A stretch of 64,000 bases of DNA, from NCBI RefSeq assembly GCF_024281235.1, contig NZ_JAHWXY010000011.1, forward strand, positions 57,285 to 121,284. Direction: 5' to 3'. The stretch comes from Shinella daejeonensis. Lineage in GTDB: Bacteria; Pseudomonadota; Alphaproteobacteria; Rhizobiales; Rhizobiaceae. The notes under the pieces were generated by a model. The model was not told where the DNA came from and made no database searches. It saw only the letters and a list, made by a program, of their open reading frames with translations. Numbering within the stretch: the first letter of the stretch is position 1; every line of letters starts with the position of its first letter. Positions 54,955 through 63,929 of the stretch are shown one piece after another. The position numbers and the translations under genes were made by a program.

Positions 54955-56699
54955 GCCCGCCCCTCCTCGCTGCCGGCGACGACATCGGTGCCGGCGACGA
55001 CCTGGGTGTGGTTGCGCAGATGGGCGCGCAGCACGTCCTCGCGCGGGCCGAAGGCGACGCGGTGGCCGTCCTCGACGATCAGGATGAGATCACATTCCTC
55101 GATCGCCGCCGGCCGATGCGCCATGATGACCACCGCCCGGCCCGCCTCCTTCAAGGCGCGCACGGCGAGATTGAGCGCCAGCGAGCCCTCGGCGTCGAGA
55201 TTGGAATTCGGCTCGTCGAGCACCAGCAGCGCCGGATCGCCATAGAGCGCGCGGGCCAGCCCGACCCGCTGCTTCTGGCCGCCGGAAAGGCGCCCACCCA
55301 TGGCCGGCAGCCGCGTGTCGTAGCCGTCCGGCAGGCGCAGGATCATCTCGTGCGCGCCTGCCTGCTTGGCCGCCGCCACCACCTTCGCGGGATCGGGATC
55401 GAGCGCCATGCGGGCGATGTTTTCCGCGACCGTTCCCTCAAACAGCACCACGTCCTGCGGCAGGTAGCCGATATGATCGGCGAGACCGTCGCTGCCATAT
55501 TGCTCCAGCGTCGCGCCATCGAGCCGGACGCTGCCGCCCGCCGCAGGCCACACACCGGTCAATACGCGGGCGAGCGTCGACTTGCCCGAGGCGCTCTGGC
55601 CGATGACGCCGAGCGCCTGTCCCGGCCGGAGGCCGCAGGTCAGCATGCGCAGCGTCGCCACCGTTTCACCGGGCGGCACCACCGTCACCTGCTCGACGTC
55701 GAGGATGGCGCGCGGCTTCGGCAGGGCGGTGCGGCTTTCTTCCTCCGGCACGCGGGCAAGCAGTTCGGCGAGCTGCCGCCAGCCCTGCACCGCCCGCTGG
55801 ATCAGCGACCATTGGCCGATCGCCCCCTCGATGGGCGCGAGCGCCCGGCCGAGGATGATGGAAGCGGCGATCATCGCGCCGGGAGTGATCTTGTCCTGGA
55901 GCACGAGCCAGGCGCCGAGCGCGAGGATCGCCGATTGCAGGAAGATCCGGAAGGTCTTGGAGGAAATGGCGTAGAAGCCGTTGCTGTCGGAATAACGGAT
56001 ATTGGCTTCGAGCGCCCGGTCCCGCAGACGCCCCCAGCGCAGGGCGACGGCCCGGCGCATGCCGAGCGCGCGCACCGTGTCGCTCTCGTGCTGGAGCGCC
56101 TGGGTCATCTCGTCGCTCTGGCGTCCGGCGATCATCGCCCGCTCCTGATCCTCCCTCGTGCCGTTCTGGTTGAGCCAGGTCAGCACGATCAGGATGACGC
56201 CGCCGATCAGGCCAAGCACGCCGAGCAGCGGATGGAAGGTGAAGATCACAAACAGGAAGAACGGCGTCCAGGGAATATCGAAGACGGTGAAGACGGCGGG
56301 CGAGGACAGGACCTTCTGGATGGCGTCGAGATCGCGCATGCCGGTATGCGTCGAGACCCCCCGGGCATGCAGCGCCGTGCGATCGAGCACCGCGTTGAAA
56401 ACACGGCGGTCGAAACGGGCCTGGAAGCGCGCGCCGATCCGGGCCGCCACGCGGCTGCGGGCATGATCGAGGACGCCCATGAAGAGGAACAGGCCGGTGA
56501 CGAGGCCGGTCAGCGCCACCAGCGTCGCCTCGGAGCGCGACGACAGCACCCGGTCGTAGATCTGCAACATGAACAGCGGCCCGGTGAGGACCAGCAGATT
56601 GACGAAGAAGCTGAAGAGGCCGATGGCGACGAAGCCGTTCGCGCCGCTCGTCAGCGCGGATTTCAGCTCCTCCCTCCCGGCCCTGGCCGACGACTGCAT
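54951..56699 (-). CDS. Type I secretion ABC transporter, permease/ATPase (PrsD family)
   Basis: The 582-residue protein has an N-terminal membrane domain with about six helices and a C-terminal ATPase with Walker A GQSASGKST, signature LSGGQKQRV and Walker B LLVLDEPNSNLDAEG. It is the PrsD/HlyB type without a C39 peptidase domain, so secretion probably uses a C-terminal signal. GGGGG about six bases ahead supports the ATG at 56699; 56711 is the alternative. It is first in the two-gene operon. Confidence 0.93.
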   Translation of the reverse strand: MQSSARAGREELKSALTSGANGFVAIGLFSFFVNLLVLTGPLFMLQIYDRVLSSRSEATLVALTGLVTGLFLFMGVLDHARSRVAARIGARFQARFDRRVFNAVLDRTALHARGVSTHTGMRDLDAIQKVLSSPAVFTVFDIPWTPFFLFVIFTFHPLLGVLGLIGGVILIVLTWLNQNGTREDQERAMIAGRQSDEMTQALQHESDTVRALGMRRAVALRWGRLRDRALEANIRYSDSNGFYAISSKTFRIFLQSAILALGAWLVLQDKITPGAMIAASIILGRALAPIEGAIGQWSLIQRAVQGWRQLAELLARVPEEESRTALPKPRAILDVEQVTVVPPGETVATLRMLTCGLRPGQALGVIGQSASGKSTLARVLTGVWPAAGGSVRLDGATLEQYGSDGLADHIGYLPQDVVLFEGTVAENIARMALDPDPAKVVAAAKQAGAHEMILRLPDGYDTRLPAMGGRLSGGQKQRVGLARALYGDPALLVLDEPNSNLDAEGSLALNLAVRALKEAGRAVVIMAHRPAAIEECDLILIVEDGHRVAFGPREDVLRAHLRNHTQVVAGTDVVAGSEEGRA

Positions 56700-56887
56700 G
56701 AAAACCCCCATAAACGGCCGCCCGCCCGCCGGCCCGCCCCCGCGCAACCTTACAGGAAAACCTGCAACCGCACGATATATTCGCCAATCCTTGAGAAACG
56801 CGAAAGTGCATTCCCGCCACGGATGCCCCCAAAACACCGCCGCGACGCGATTTTACGCAACGTTCCGTTTTTTTTGATATTTTGCGC

Positions 56888-56916
56888 TTGTCGAAACCGG
56901 AAGCCTGTTCTATAGG
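56888..56916 (+). promoter_or_regulatory. Promoter of the tRNA-Pro gene
   Basis: TTGTCG (56888-56893) and TATAGG (56911-56916) are exactly 17 bases apart, and the tRNA begins 16 bases after the -10 box. Confidence 0.7.
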
Positions 56917-56931
56917 ATGCGCCGCTGGTCA

Positions 56932-57008
56932 CGGAGTGTAGCGCAGCCTGGTAGCGCACCACGTTCGGGACGTGGGGGTCGAGTGTTCGAATCACTCCAC
57001 TCCGACCA
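56932..57008 (+). tRNA. tRNA-Pro (anticodon CGG)
   Basis: The acceptor arms CGGAGTG and CACTCCG pair. The anticodon stem CCACG/CGTGG encloses the loop TTCGGGA with anticodon CGG. The T arm is GAGTG-TTCGAAT-CACTC, and CCA is encoded. Total length is 77 bases. It is the left-hand neighbour of a region with different gene content. Confidence 0.95.
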
Positions 57009-57014
57009 GCTAAG

Positions 57015-57034
57015 TCCTTTTCAAAAAAGGATTT
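57015..57034 (+). terminator. Terminator of tRNA-Pro
   Basis: TCCTTTT and AAAAGGA pair around CAA, followed by TTT, seven bases past the tRNA end. Confidence 0.7.
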
Positions 57035-57160
57035 CCGGCCATCCCGAAGGCTGCCGAAAACCTTCCCGCGCCAAAACTGACAGCAACCCCTCGTCTCTCC
57101 GTCGTCCGAACTCTCCTTCGGTAGCGCCTTGCAGATGACGCGAGTCAGCAGACGGAGGCG

Positions 57161-57481
57161 CTATGTGACCGCTGCTCCCGCGTCGTGATATCGATAGAGG
57201 TTGGTGATGGGTTCGAGGACGGTCCACACACCTTTGATGTCCGGCGAGATAGTCACGAAATCATCCTTCTCGATGTCCAGCTTCGTGCCGTCGCTGAACG
57301 CGATCCTGGCCCGTCCCTCCACGACGCAGAACGAGACGGCCTGATCGTAGTGGATTTCGAACGGCTCTCCCGAGCCGGCCTCCCATCTGGTCCAGGAGGC
57401 CACATCCGCTTTGGTCCGAGATGTTGCGCGATCCCGCTGGATAAGATCAGTCCTGAAACTACGATCCGACTGCATGGTCAC
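57161..57481 (-). CDS. Small cupin-domain protein
   Basis: The 106-residue protein is a single cupin barrel with [51 protein letters not shown]. The typical metal-binding histidine row is reduced, so it may be a non-catalytic or weak metal binder. The start is GTG 57481 or ATG 57475, with AGGAG upstream of both. It overlaps the GMC oxidoreductase gene by 23 bases, so it is cotranslated and probably acts with it. Confidence 0.82.
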   Translation of the reverse strand: MTMQSDRSFRTDLIQRDRATSRTKADVASWTRWEAGSGEPFEIHYDQAVSFCVVEGRARIAFSDGTKLDIEKDDFVTISPDIKGVWTVLEPITNLYRYHDAGAAVT

Positions 57482-59147
57482 GATGCTCCTGGGTCATGGC
57501 TCTATAGTAGGACACCTCCGACGCAGGCAGCGGCGGCCGGCCCCGGATGAGGTCAGAAGCCTTCTCCGCGATCATGAAGGTGACGGCGTTGATGTTCGCG
57601 CTCGGGATCGACGGGATGACGGACGCATCGACGATGCGCAGGCCTTCGGCGCCGATGAGACGAAGGTCAAGGTCGACGACGGATCGAGGATCGTCCGCCC
57701 GGCCCATGCGGGCCGTGCCGCAAGGGTGGAACGAACTCGTCACGTCCCGGCGGATGAAAGCTTCCAGCTCCGCGTCGGTGCGGCAGGTCTCGCCGGGGGC
57801 ATCCTCGCGTTTGCGGTAGGGTACGAAGGCCGGCTGGGCCAGAATTTCCCGGCCGAGCTTGAGACCTTGCAGGGTTTCCTTCCGGTCACGCTCGGTGGCG
57901 AGATAGTTCGGATCGATGAGGGGCGCGTCCTTCAGGTCCGCCGAGCCCAGCCGCAACGAGCCTCGGCTTTCCGGCCGCATCGGGCCGACGCCGAGACGAT
58001 AGCCGCCGACGCGCGGATCAGGAATCCAGTTCTCTCCGAAAAACACCGGGAAGAAGTGAATCTGGAGGTTGGGATGGGTGATCGTGCCGTCGCTGCGTAT
58101 GAAGGCGCCGACATGGCACTGGTTGATCGCCGCGACACCGCCCTTGCAGGCGAACCACTGGATGCCGGCCATGACCATCTTGTCGAACCGGAGATACTGA
58201 TTGAGGCTGTACTTGAGGTCGCATTCGACCTGGATATGGGTCTCGAAGTGGTCGTGAAGGTTCCGGCCGAGCATCGGGACGTCGAGCACCGGCGCGATGC
58301 CGAGCCGCCGCAGGTCGTCGGCGGGACCGACGCCGGACAGCATCAGGATTTGCGGGCTGCCGAACGCGCCCGAGCTCATGACGACCTCTTGCGCGGCGAA
58401 GACATCGACCGTTTCCGAGCCACGGCGGACCCTCACACCGATTGCCCGGTTGCCCTTGAACAGGACCTTGAGCACCTGGCAGCCTGTGTGAATGTGCAGG
58501 TTCTTCCGCACGGGTCGGGAATGCAGGAAGGCATTCGAGGAACTGGAGCGGACGCCGCGACCTACACTCATCTCGAAGCGGCCGACGCCCTCCTGCCGAT
58601 AGCCGTTGAAATCCGCGATTTCCTCATGGCCGGCCTGCTTGCCGGCTTCGAGGAAAGCCCGGTTCAACGCGCCGAGATCGTCCTGCCGCTTGACCGGCAC
58701 GACACCATCGGCGGAGCGGAACGGCCCTTCGGCCCCCTCCAGCCGCTCGAAACGCTTGAAGTAGGGAAGGCAATCGGCAAAAGACCAGCCGTCGCAACCG
58801 TCCTTGTCGCGCCAGTCGTCGAAGTCGCGTGGATTGCCGCGCAGGAACGTCATGCCGTTGATCGAGGACGAGCCGCCGAGGACGCGGCCACGAGGCTGGT
58901 CGATCTCCCTGTTGTCGAGATGGCGTTGCGGCGTGGTCCTGAACCAATAGTTATAGGTGCTTGTGGGCTTGAAGGCTGAACGAAGCCCAGCCGGCATACG
59001 CAGAATCCAGCTCCGATCGGATGGCCCGGCCTCGAGCAGCAGAACCGAGGCGCTCTCGTCCTCGCTCAGACGGCTGGCCAGCGTGCAGCCTGCCGTGCCC
59101 GCGCCGACGACAATGAAATCGTATCCTTCAGCACGAAACGTCCTCAA
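57459..59147 (-). CDS. GMC family FAD-dependent oxidoreductase (choline-dehydrogenase-like)
   Basis: The protein of about 562 residues has [42 protein letters not shown] and the C-terminal [12 protein letters not shown] segment. It is related to BetA but clearly different, so it should oxidise a different alcohol, possibly a quaternary-amine alcohol given its neighbours. The start is uncertain: TTG 59147 has GGAGA eight bases upstream, while the frame extends to 59213. The C-terminus overlaps the cupin gene. Confidence 0.88.
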   Translation of the reverse strand: MRTFRAEGYDFIVVGAGTAGCTLASRLSEDESASVLLLEAGPSDRSWILRMPAGLRSAFKPTSTYNYWFRTTPQRHLDNREIDQPRGRVLGGSSSINGMTFLRGNPRDFDDWRDKDGCDGWSFADCLPYFKRFERLEGAEGPFRSADGVVPVKRQDDLGALNRAFLEAGKQAGHEEIADFNGYRQEGVGRFEMSVGRGVRSSSSNAFLHSRPVRKNLHIHTGCQVLKVLFKGNRAIGVRVRRGSETVDVFAAQEVVMSSGAFGSPQILMLSGVGPADDLRRLGIAPVLDVPMLGRNLHDHFETHIQVECDLKYSLNQYLRFDKMVMAGIQWFACKGGVAAINQCHVGAFIRSDGTITHPNLQIHFFPVFFGENWIPDPRVGGYRLGVGPMRPESRGSLRLGSADLKDAPLIDPNYLATERDRKETLQGLKLGREILAQPAFVPYRKREDAPGETCRTDAELEAFIRRDVTSSFHPCGTARMGRADDPRSVVDLDLRLIGAEGLRIVDASVIPSIPSANINAVTFMIAEKASDLIRGRPPLPASEVSYYRAMTQEHRDHAVGS

Positions 59148-59220
59148 GGCAGTTCTCCAGCAAGCAAGGGATGTCGGGCGGGAGGGGTAGCGGCGACCGC
59201 TCCCCTCCCTCATCTTCGCG

Positions 59221-60219
59221 TCAGAGCGACGACTTGACCTTTTCCGCGACTTCGGGCGAAACCCACTTCGTCCAGATGTCGGGATTCTTGGACAGGAAAT
59301 GGCGCGCGCCGTCTTCGCCGGTCGCCTGGTTCTCCGTCATCCACGCCATCAGCGCGTTCACGGTCTTGTTGTTCCAGCTCCGCGCCTTCAGGTACTCGAC
59401 CACCGCCGGATCGGTGCGCTCGATGAAGGACTTGGACCCGAGGGTCATCACGTTGTCCTTCGGGAACGTATTGGGCTTCGGGTCCGCGCAGGTGTCGACG
59501 GAGGTGCAGCGCTTCCACTCGGCCGCATCATGCGGCACGCCGAAATCCACCTGCACCATGTCGTACATGCCGAGCAGCGAGGTCGGTTCCCAATAGAAGC
59601 CGAGCCACGGCTCCTTGCGCTCGTAGGCCTTCGCCATGGAGCTGTCGAGGGCCGCCGCCGATCCCGTGTCGATCACGTCGAAGCCTTTGGCCTTGACGTC
59701 GAAAGCCTTGGAAAGCTGGTTCGTCGCGATCGTGCCGCCCCAGCCGGTCGGGCCGTTGAAAATCGCGCCTTTGGAAGAATCTTCCGGCGAGGGGAAATAT
59801 TCCGGATGGGCGAGGATTTCCTCGATCTTGTTGATGTTGGGATTCTGCTCGACCATGTAGCGCGGAACGAACCAGCCGGCCTGGCCGCCGTCCGAAAGTG
59901 ACGGAACCAGCGCCACGACGCGACCATCGGCCAGAGGCGCCTTCACCAGTTCCGGGAAAAGGTCGACCCATGCCTCCGGAATGATATCGGGCTTGCCCTT
60001 CTCGGCCTGCGATGTGATGCCCGAGGCCGCGTCGACGACGACGATTTCCGAGTTGCAGCCGAATCCCTCGTCGAGGATGATCTTGTCGACGTTCGAGAGC
60101 ACTTCCGCACTCTGCCAGTTCATGCTGGCGATGCTGATGTCGCCGCACTCGGCCATCGCGCCATGGGCGAACAGGACGAGCGGCAGGGCGGTGGCCGCCG
60201 AGAAGAGATGCTTTTTCAT
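59221..60219 (-). CDS. Glycine-betaine/proline-type ABC substrate-binding protein (OpuAC domain), copy 1
   Basis: The 332-residue periplasmic protein has a signal peptide ([22 protein letters not shown]) and an OpuAC-type domain: [46 protein letters not shown] and [20 protein letters not shown]. Four conserved cysteines (C near residues 22 and 50, and [15 protein letters not shown]) could form disulfides. The aromatic residues suggest a quaternary-amine cage. No ABC permease or ATPase gene is in the window. GAGG precedes the ATG. A paralogue is at 62284. Confidence 0.9.
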   Translation of the reverse strand: MKKHLFSAATALPLVLFAHGAMAECGDISIASMNWQSAEVLSNVDKIILDEGFGCNSEIVVVDAASGITSQAEKGKPDIIPEAWVDLFPELVKAPLADGRVVALVPSLSDGGQAGWFVPRYMVEQNPNINKIEEILAHPEYFPSPEDSSKGAIFNGPTGWGGTIATNQLSKAFDVKAKGFDVIDTGSAAALDSSMAKAYERKEPWLGFYWEPTSLLGMYDMVQVDFGVPHDAAEWKRCTSVDTCADPKPNTFPKDNVMTLGSKSFIERTDPAVVEYLKARSWNNKTVNALMAWMTENQATGEDGARHFLSKNPDIWTKWVSPEVAEKVKSSL

Positions 60220-60354
60220 GTTCCTCACTCCGTTGTCGATTGTTGTTATGCAGCGGCCGGCGAGGCTTTCGCCCGACAGGTCGTCAAAACGCCAGGCAGG
60301 CAAGGGCCGCGGTGTGTCTCCTGCCATGGCGGAATGGATTGCTGGGTAAGGGCG

Positions 60355-61284
60355 CTATTCTGCCGCCTGATGGCTCACGAGCCAGGGGGCGACCCAGTCG
60401 CCATCGACGCGGAGCTCGACGGCGGCGTCGTCCTCGACAACCTTGCAGACGGTCATCTCGCCAGCATCGAGCCCATAACGCTCACCGGCTTCGCGGAAGC
60501 GCGCACGGCAGGCATCGAGCATCTCGGAGCGCGTGCCGGTGTCGTCCATCAGTTCCTTGATGAGGCCGAGGTCCTTCAGGCAGAGCTTCAACGGGAAGGA
60601 CGGATCGTAGTGTCCCGCAAAGATCGAGGGAACGTCGTGCTGCATGACGAAGCTGTCCGCCGCACCGCCCTTCATGACATCCCACCAGACCTCCGGCTCA
60701 AGCCCGGCCTTCTTCGCGCAGACCATGGCCTCGCCGATGGCCGCCGCATGGACCTTCCAGAGCTGGTTGTTCACGAGCTTGGCGACGTAACCGTTGCCGT
60801 ATTGGCCGACTTTCCTGAGTTCACCCATCGCCTCGATGACGGGACGGGCGGCTTCGACATCCGCGTCGTCGCCGCCGACGAACATCGGCATGTCGCCACG
60901 GATGGCCGCATCGACGGACCCCGTGACAGGCGCATCGACCGGACGGCCGCCGGCCGCGATGAAGGGCTTGATCAGCTCCCGCATGAAGCGGGGCGAGGAC
61001 GTCGTCATGTCGATCCAGAGCTTGCCCCGGCAGTCGCCGGAAAGCAGCCCGTCCGGTCCGTTGAGGACCGCGTCGAGATGCGGCGGGCCGAACACCATGG
61101 AGACCACGCAGTCGACGCGGCCGATCATCTCGCGCGGACTGTCGACCCATGTCGCGCCCATGGCGAGATGGTCCTTGGCCGCTTCCGGGCGCAGATCGAA
61201 GACATGGGTCTCGAACCCCGCGCGGATGATATTCTTGGCGGCGTTGCCGCCCATGGTGCCGAGTCCGATAAAGCCAACTTTCAT
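60355..61284 (-). CDS. NAD(P)-dependent 3-hydroxyisobutyrate-dehydrogenase-like oxidoreductase
   Basis: The 309-residue protein has the Rossmann motif GFIGLGTMG at the N-terminus, DAPVTGSVDAAIRGDMPMFVGG in the substrate region, and the catalytic lysine in GNGYVAKLVNNQL (K169). The family oxidises beta-hydroxyacids such as 3-hydroxyisobutyrate, tartronate semialdehyde or related compounds. It could act on the product of the neighbouring GMC enzyme. It is divergent from the LysR gene. Confidence 0.9.
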   Translation of the reverse strand: MKVGFIGLGTMGGNAAKNIIRAGFETHVFDLRPEAAKDHLAMGATWVDSPREMIGRVDCVVSMVFGPPHLDAVLNGPDGLLSGDCRGKLWIDMTTSSPRFMRELIKPFIAAGGRPVDAPVTGSVDAAIRGDMPMFVGGDDADVEAARPVIEAMGELRKVGQYGNGYVAKLVNNQLWKVHAAAIGEAMVCAKKAGLEPEVWWDVMKGGAADSFVMQHDVPSIFAGHYDPSFPLKLCLKDLGLIKELMDDTGTRSEMLDACRARFREAGERYGLDAGEMTVCKVVEDDAAVELRVDGDWVAPWLVSHQAAE

Positions 61285-61384
61285 TCCATCCTCCCCGAAG
61301 GCGCTTTGTCGCAGGCAGACTAGACCGGGGACTTACAATTGGTAAAATGAGAAGTCTCTATAGCAACAATTGGGAATCTTAATC

Positions 61385-62245
61385 GTGATCGATCTCGACA
61401 TGCGGCTGCTGCGATCCTTCGTATCGGTCGCGGCGGAACGGAATTTTTCCCGCGCGGCGGAGCGGCTGAATTGCTCGCAGGCAACGGTGTCGCTGCGCAT
61501 CAAGAGTCTGGAGGAAACGTTTGGGCATCCGCTGTTCAATCGCGGCTACCATCTGGTCGAGCTCAGCGCCGCGGGGAAGGAGGTGCTGCCGCAGGCGCAG
61601 CTCATCCTCGATCACCACGACGCGCTGATCGACAAGATGCGCAGCGGCAATGTCGCCGGGACGGTCAACCTTGGCATCGCGGAGGATTATGGCGAGCCTT
61701 TCCTCTCCCGCCTGATGCGGGTTGTCGACAGCTCGTTTCCGGGGATCGAGCTGAATGTCATCTGCCAGATGAGCATCAGGCTTCAGAAGCTTCTGGAATC
61801 GCGCAAGGTAGACTTGGCGATCGTCACCCTGCCCAACCAGAACGACCATTCGACTCTTCTGAGCCGGCCGAAGCTGGTCTGGGTCTCCTCCCGCGACTAT
61901 GTCGTCGACCGGAAGAAGCCATGGCCGATGGCCTTCTATGCGGAGGGCTGCGCGTTCCGTGCGGAGGCGGTGGCCGCGCTCACGGAACACGGGCACGCCT
62001 ATCGCGAGGTCCTGACGACGGCCAGCGGCGAGGTCATCAAGAGCGCCGTCAGCTCGGGAACGGCGATCACCGTCATGGCCGAAGGGACGATCCCGCCGGG
62101 TTTTTCCGTCCTGCCGGCCAAAACCGGCCTTCCCGATCTTCCGCACAGCTGCATCCAGCTGGTGGAACGGGAAGACGGGCTTTCAAAAGCAGCCCAGCAG
62201 GTCAAGGCTTCCATCATGAAGCTGCTCGGCCCAGCTTATATGTGA
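61385..62245 (+). CDS. LysR-family regulator of the accessory gene cluster
   Basis: The protein of about 286 residues has an N-terminal winged helix (LLRSFVSVAAERNFSRAAERLNCSQATVSLRIKSLEETFG) and a C-terminal effector domain. Start is GTG 61385 or ATG 61400; TTG 61370 also opens the frame. It is divergent from the hydroxyisobutyrate-dehydrogenase-like gene and lies between two sets of binding-protein genes, so it probably controls them. The intergenic gap of about 100 bases has AT-rich sequence with a CAATTGG repeated twice. Confidence 0.9.
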   Translation: MIDLDMRLLRSFVSVAAERNFSRAAERLNCSQATVSLRIKSLEETFGHPLFNRGYHLVELSAAGKEVLPQAQLILDHHDALIDKMRSGNVAGTVNLGIAEDYGEPFLSRLMRVVDSSFPGIELNVICQMSIRLQKLLESRKVDLAIVTLPNQNDHSTLLSRPKLVWVSSRDYVVDRKKPWPMAFYAEGCAFRAEAVAALTEHGHAYREVLTTASGEVIKSAVSSGTAITVMAEGTIPPGFSVLPAKTGLPDLPHSCIQLVEREDGLSKAAQQVKASIMKLLGPAYM

Positions 62246-62283
62246 TATTTCGAGGAGCATCATGACGGTCAAGATAGGGCCGG

Positions 62284-63282
62284 CTAAAGTGCGGCTTCTA
62301 TCCTGGCGGCAGCCTCGGGAGAAACCCACGTCTTCCAGATGTCGGGGTTCTCCTTGAGAAAATGCCTGGCGCCGTCTTCGCCATCTGCCTGATTGTCAGT
62401 CATCCAAAGCATCAGCTTGTTGACCGTGTCGTTGCTCCAGGAACGCTTGTTCAGATAATCCATAACCTCGGGCGATGCTGCGTCGGCAAAACGCTTCGAG
62501 ACGAGTGTGTAGACATTCTCGAGGCGCCAGCCATTCGGTTTCGGATCAGGACAGGTCTCAACGGTCGTGCAACGCTTCCATTCCTCGTCATCACGGGAAA
62601 CACCGTTGTCCAGCCGGACCATGTCGTACTTCCCGAGAAGAGCCGTCGGCGACCAGTAGAATCCGATCCAGCCTTCCTTCCGTTCGTTGGCTTTCGAGAT
62701 CGACCCGTCCAAGCCGGCGGCAGAGCCCGGATCGATCAGCATGAAACCCGCCTTTTCGGCTTCAAAGGCCTTGAACAGCTGTGCCGTGACGACTGTACCA
62801 CCCCAACCCTGCGGGCCGTTGTAGACTGCCCCCTTGCCGCTACCTTCGGGCTCGGGAAAAAGTTCAGGGTGCTTGAGCGCATCGGCTATCGTCTTGATAT
62901 CGGGATGGGCATCGGCAAGGTACTTTGGAATCCACCACCCATTCTGGCCGCCATCAGGCAGGGCCTTCGCGGCGATGACGAGGGTTCCTTCGGCTACGCC
63001 GCGTTCGACGACCTGCGGGAGCTTCTCCACCCAGGCTTCGCTCATGATATCGGGCTGGCCTTTTTCGGCCATCGTCATGATCGTCGGAACGGTGTCCCCG
63101 GCAACCATTTCAACGCTACAGCCGAATCCATGGGTGAGAACAAAGCTGTCCAGCCCGGCAAGAACCTCCGCACTCTGCCAATTCATATCGGCTATCGTAA
63201 GCGAACCGCATTCAGCGGCCTGAACCACCGAACCGCAACCAAGAAAACCGAGAAGACCTAGTGCCGAAAGTAGTTTGTACAT
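62284..63282 (-). CDS. Glycine-betaine/proline-type ABC substrate-binding protein (OpuAC domain), copy 2
   Basis: The 332-residue protein is a close paralogue of the one at 59221 and is the same length. It shares [13 protein letters not shown], the four cysteines (CGSL, FGCSVEM, KRCTTVETCPDPKPN) and the C-terminal FLKENPDIWKTWVSPEAAARIEAAL. Its codon use and base composition are less GC-rich than its surroundings. AAAGGAGGG precedes the ATG by about nine bases. Confidence 0.9.
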   Translation of the reverse strand: MYKLLSALGLLGFLGCGSVVQAAECGSLTIADMNWQSAEVLAGLDSFVLTHGFGCSVEMVAGDTVPTIMTMAEKGQPDIMSEAWVEKLPQVVERGVAEGTLVIAAKALPDGGQNGWWIPKYLADAHPDIKTIADALKHPELFPEPEGSGKGAVYNGPQGWGGTVVTAQLFKAFEAEKAGFMLIDPGSAAGLDGSISKANERKEGWIGFYWSPTALLGKYDMVRLDNGVSRDDEEWKRCTTVETCPDPKPNGWRLENVYTLVSKRFADAASPEVMDYLNKRSWSNDTVNKLMLWMTDNQADGEDGARHFLKENPDIWKTWVSPEAAARIEAAL

Positions 63283-63458
63283 CGCCGTTCACCCTCCTTT
63301 TGATTGATTTTCTCATTCCAATCTCTGGAATTGCGTAACGTTAACTGGCAAGGCGAGAGGTGTGACGACGGAAAAGGCCAATCCTTCCGATAAGTTCTTG
63401 TTATGGACGTCGTGCGCCATTCCATCACGCACGTTGCCCGCGGGAATAGAATGATCGT
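63283..63458. other. Intergenic region between binding protein copy 2 and the broken LysR gene
   Basis: These 176 bases hold no supported gene. They contain TTTTGATTGATTTTC and an AACGTTAACTGG stretch upstream of the binding-protein start, which could be promoter sequence for it. No clear operator is visible. Confidence 0.5.
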
Positions 63459-63929
63459 TCAGGCTTCCTCGCCTGAAGTCCGGGCGACATGGTTTCGCAG
63501 GGTGTTCAGGAACGTGGCCGTTGGGGCACTCAAGGCGCGTTTCGTGGATGTGATGATACCCACCGGATACGTGAACGCCTCGCCGAGAAGCGGAATCGCC
63601 CTCATATGTTTCTGAAGGGCTTTCGGGCGCGAGAGTTCAGTCAATACCGACAGATAATCGTTTGAGGAGGCCATCTCGGTCAATGTGCTGACGCGAGACA
63701 CCTCGAAACGGATGTCGAGCCGCACGCCATGCGCCACGGCCTCGCGCTCGAGGAGCCTTCGAACACCGGAATCGCGATTGAGGGCGAGCATGGGAATGCC
63801 CGCCAGATCGGTAATTCCAACCCCTTTCTTTTGAGAGATCGGGTGACTTGCAGGACAGATAACGCAGCAGCGATCGACGGTTAGCGGGCTGAAATCAAAA
63901 TCGGGATGCGGCTTCCAGAATCCCGTGAG
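63459..63929 (-). pseudogene. LysR-family regulator, effector domain only, 5' end cut by an insertion element
   Basis: The remaining 157 codons read as the C-terminal substrate domain of a LysR protein, with FDFSPLTVDRCCVICPASHPI and GITDLAGIPMLALNRDSGVRR. The reading frame is open to position 63929. It then meets foreign DNA starting TGAACCGCCCCGG and a stop codon in frame within it. The winged helix and the rest of the N-terminal half are missing, so the protein is not functional as a regulator. Confidence 0.8.

Noticed and set aside
55008..56915. A 635-codon plus-strand frame opposite the type I secretion ABC gene
   Set aside because: The minus-strand frame has Walker A, signature and Walker B motifs; the plus frame has none.
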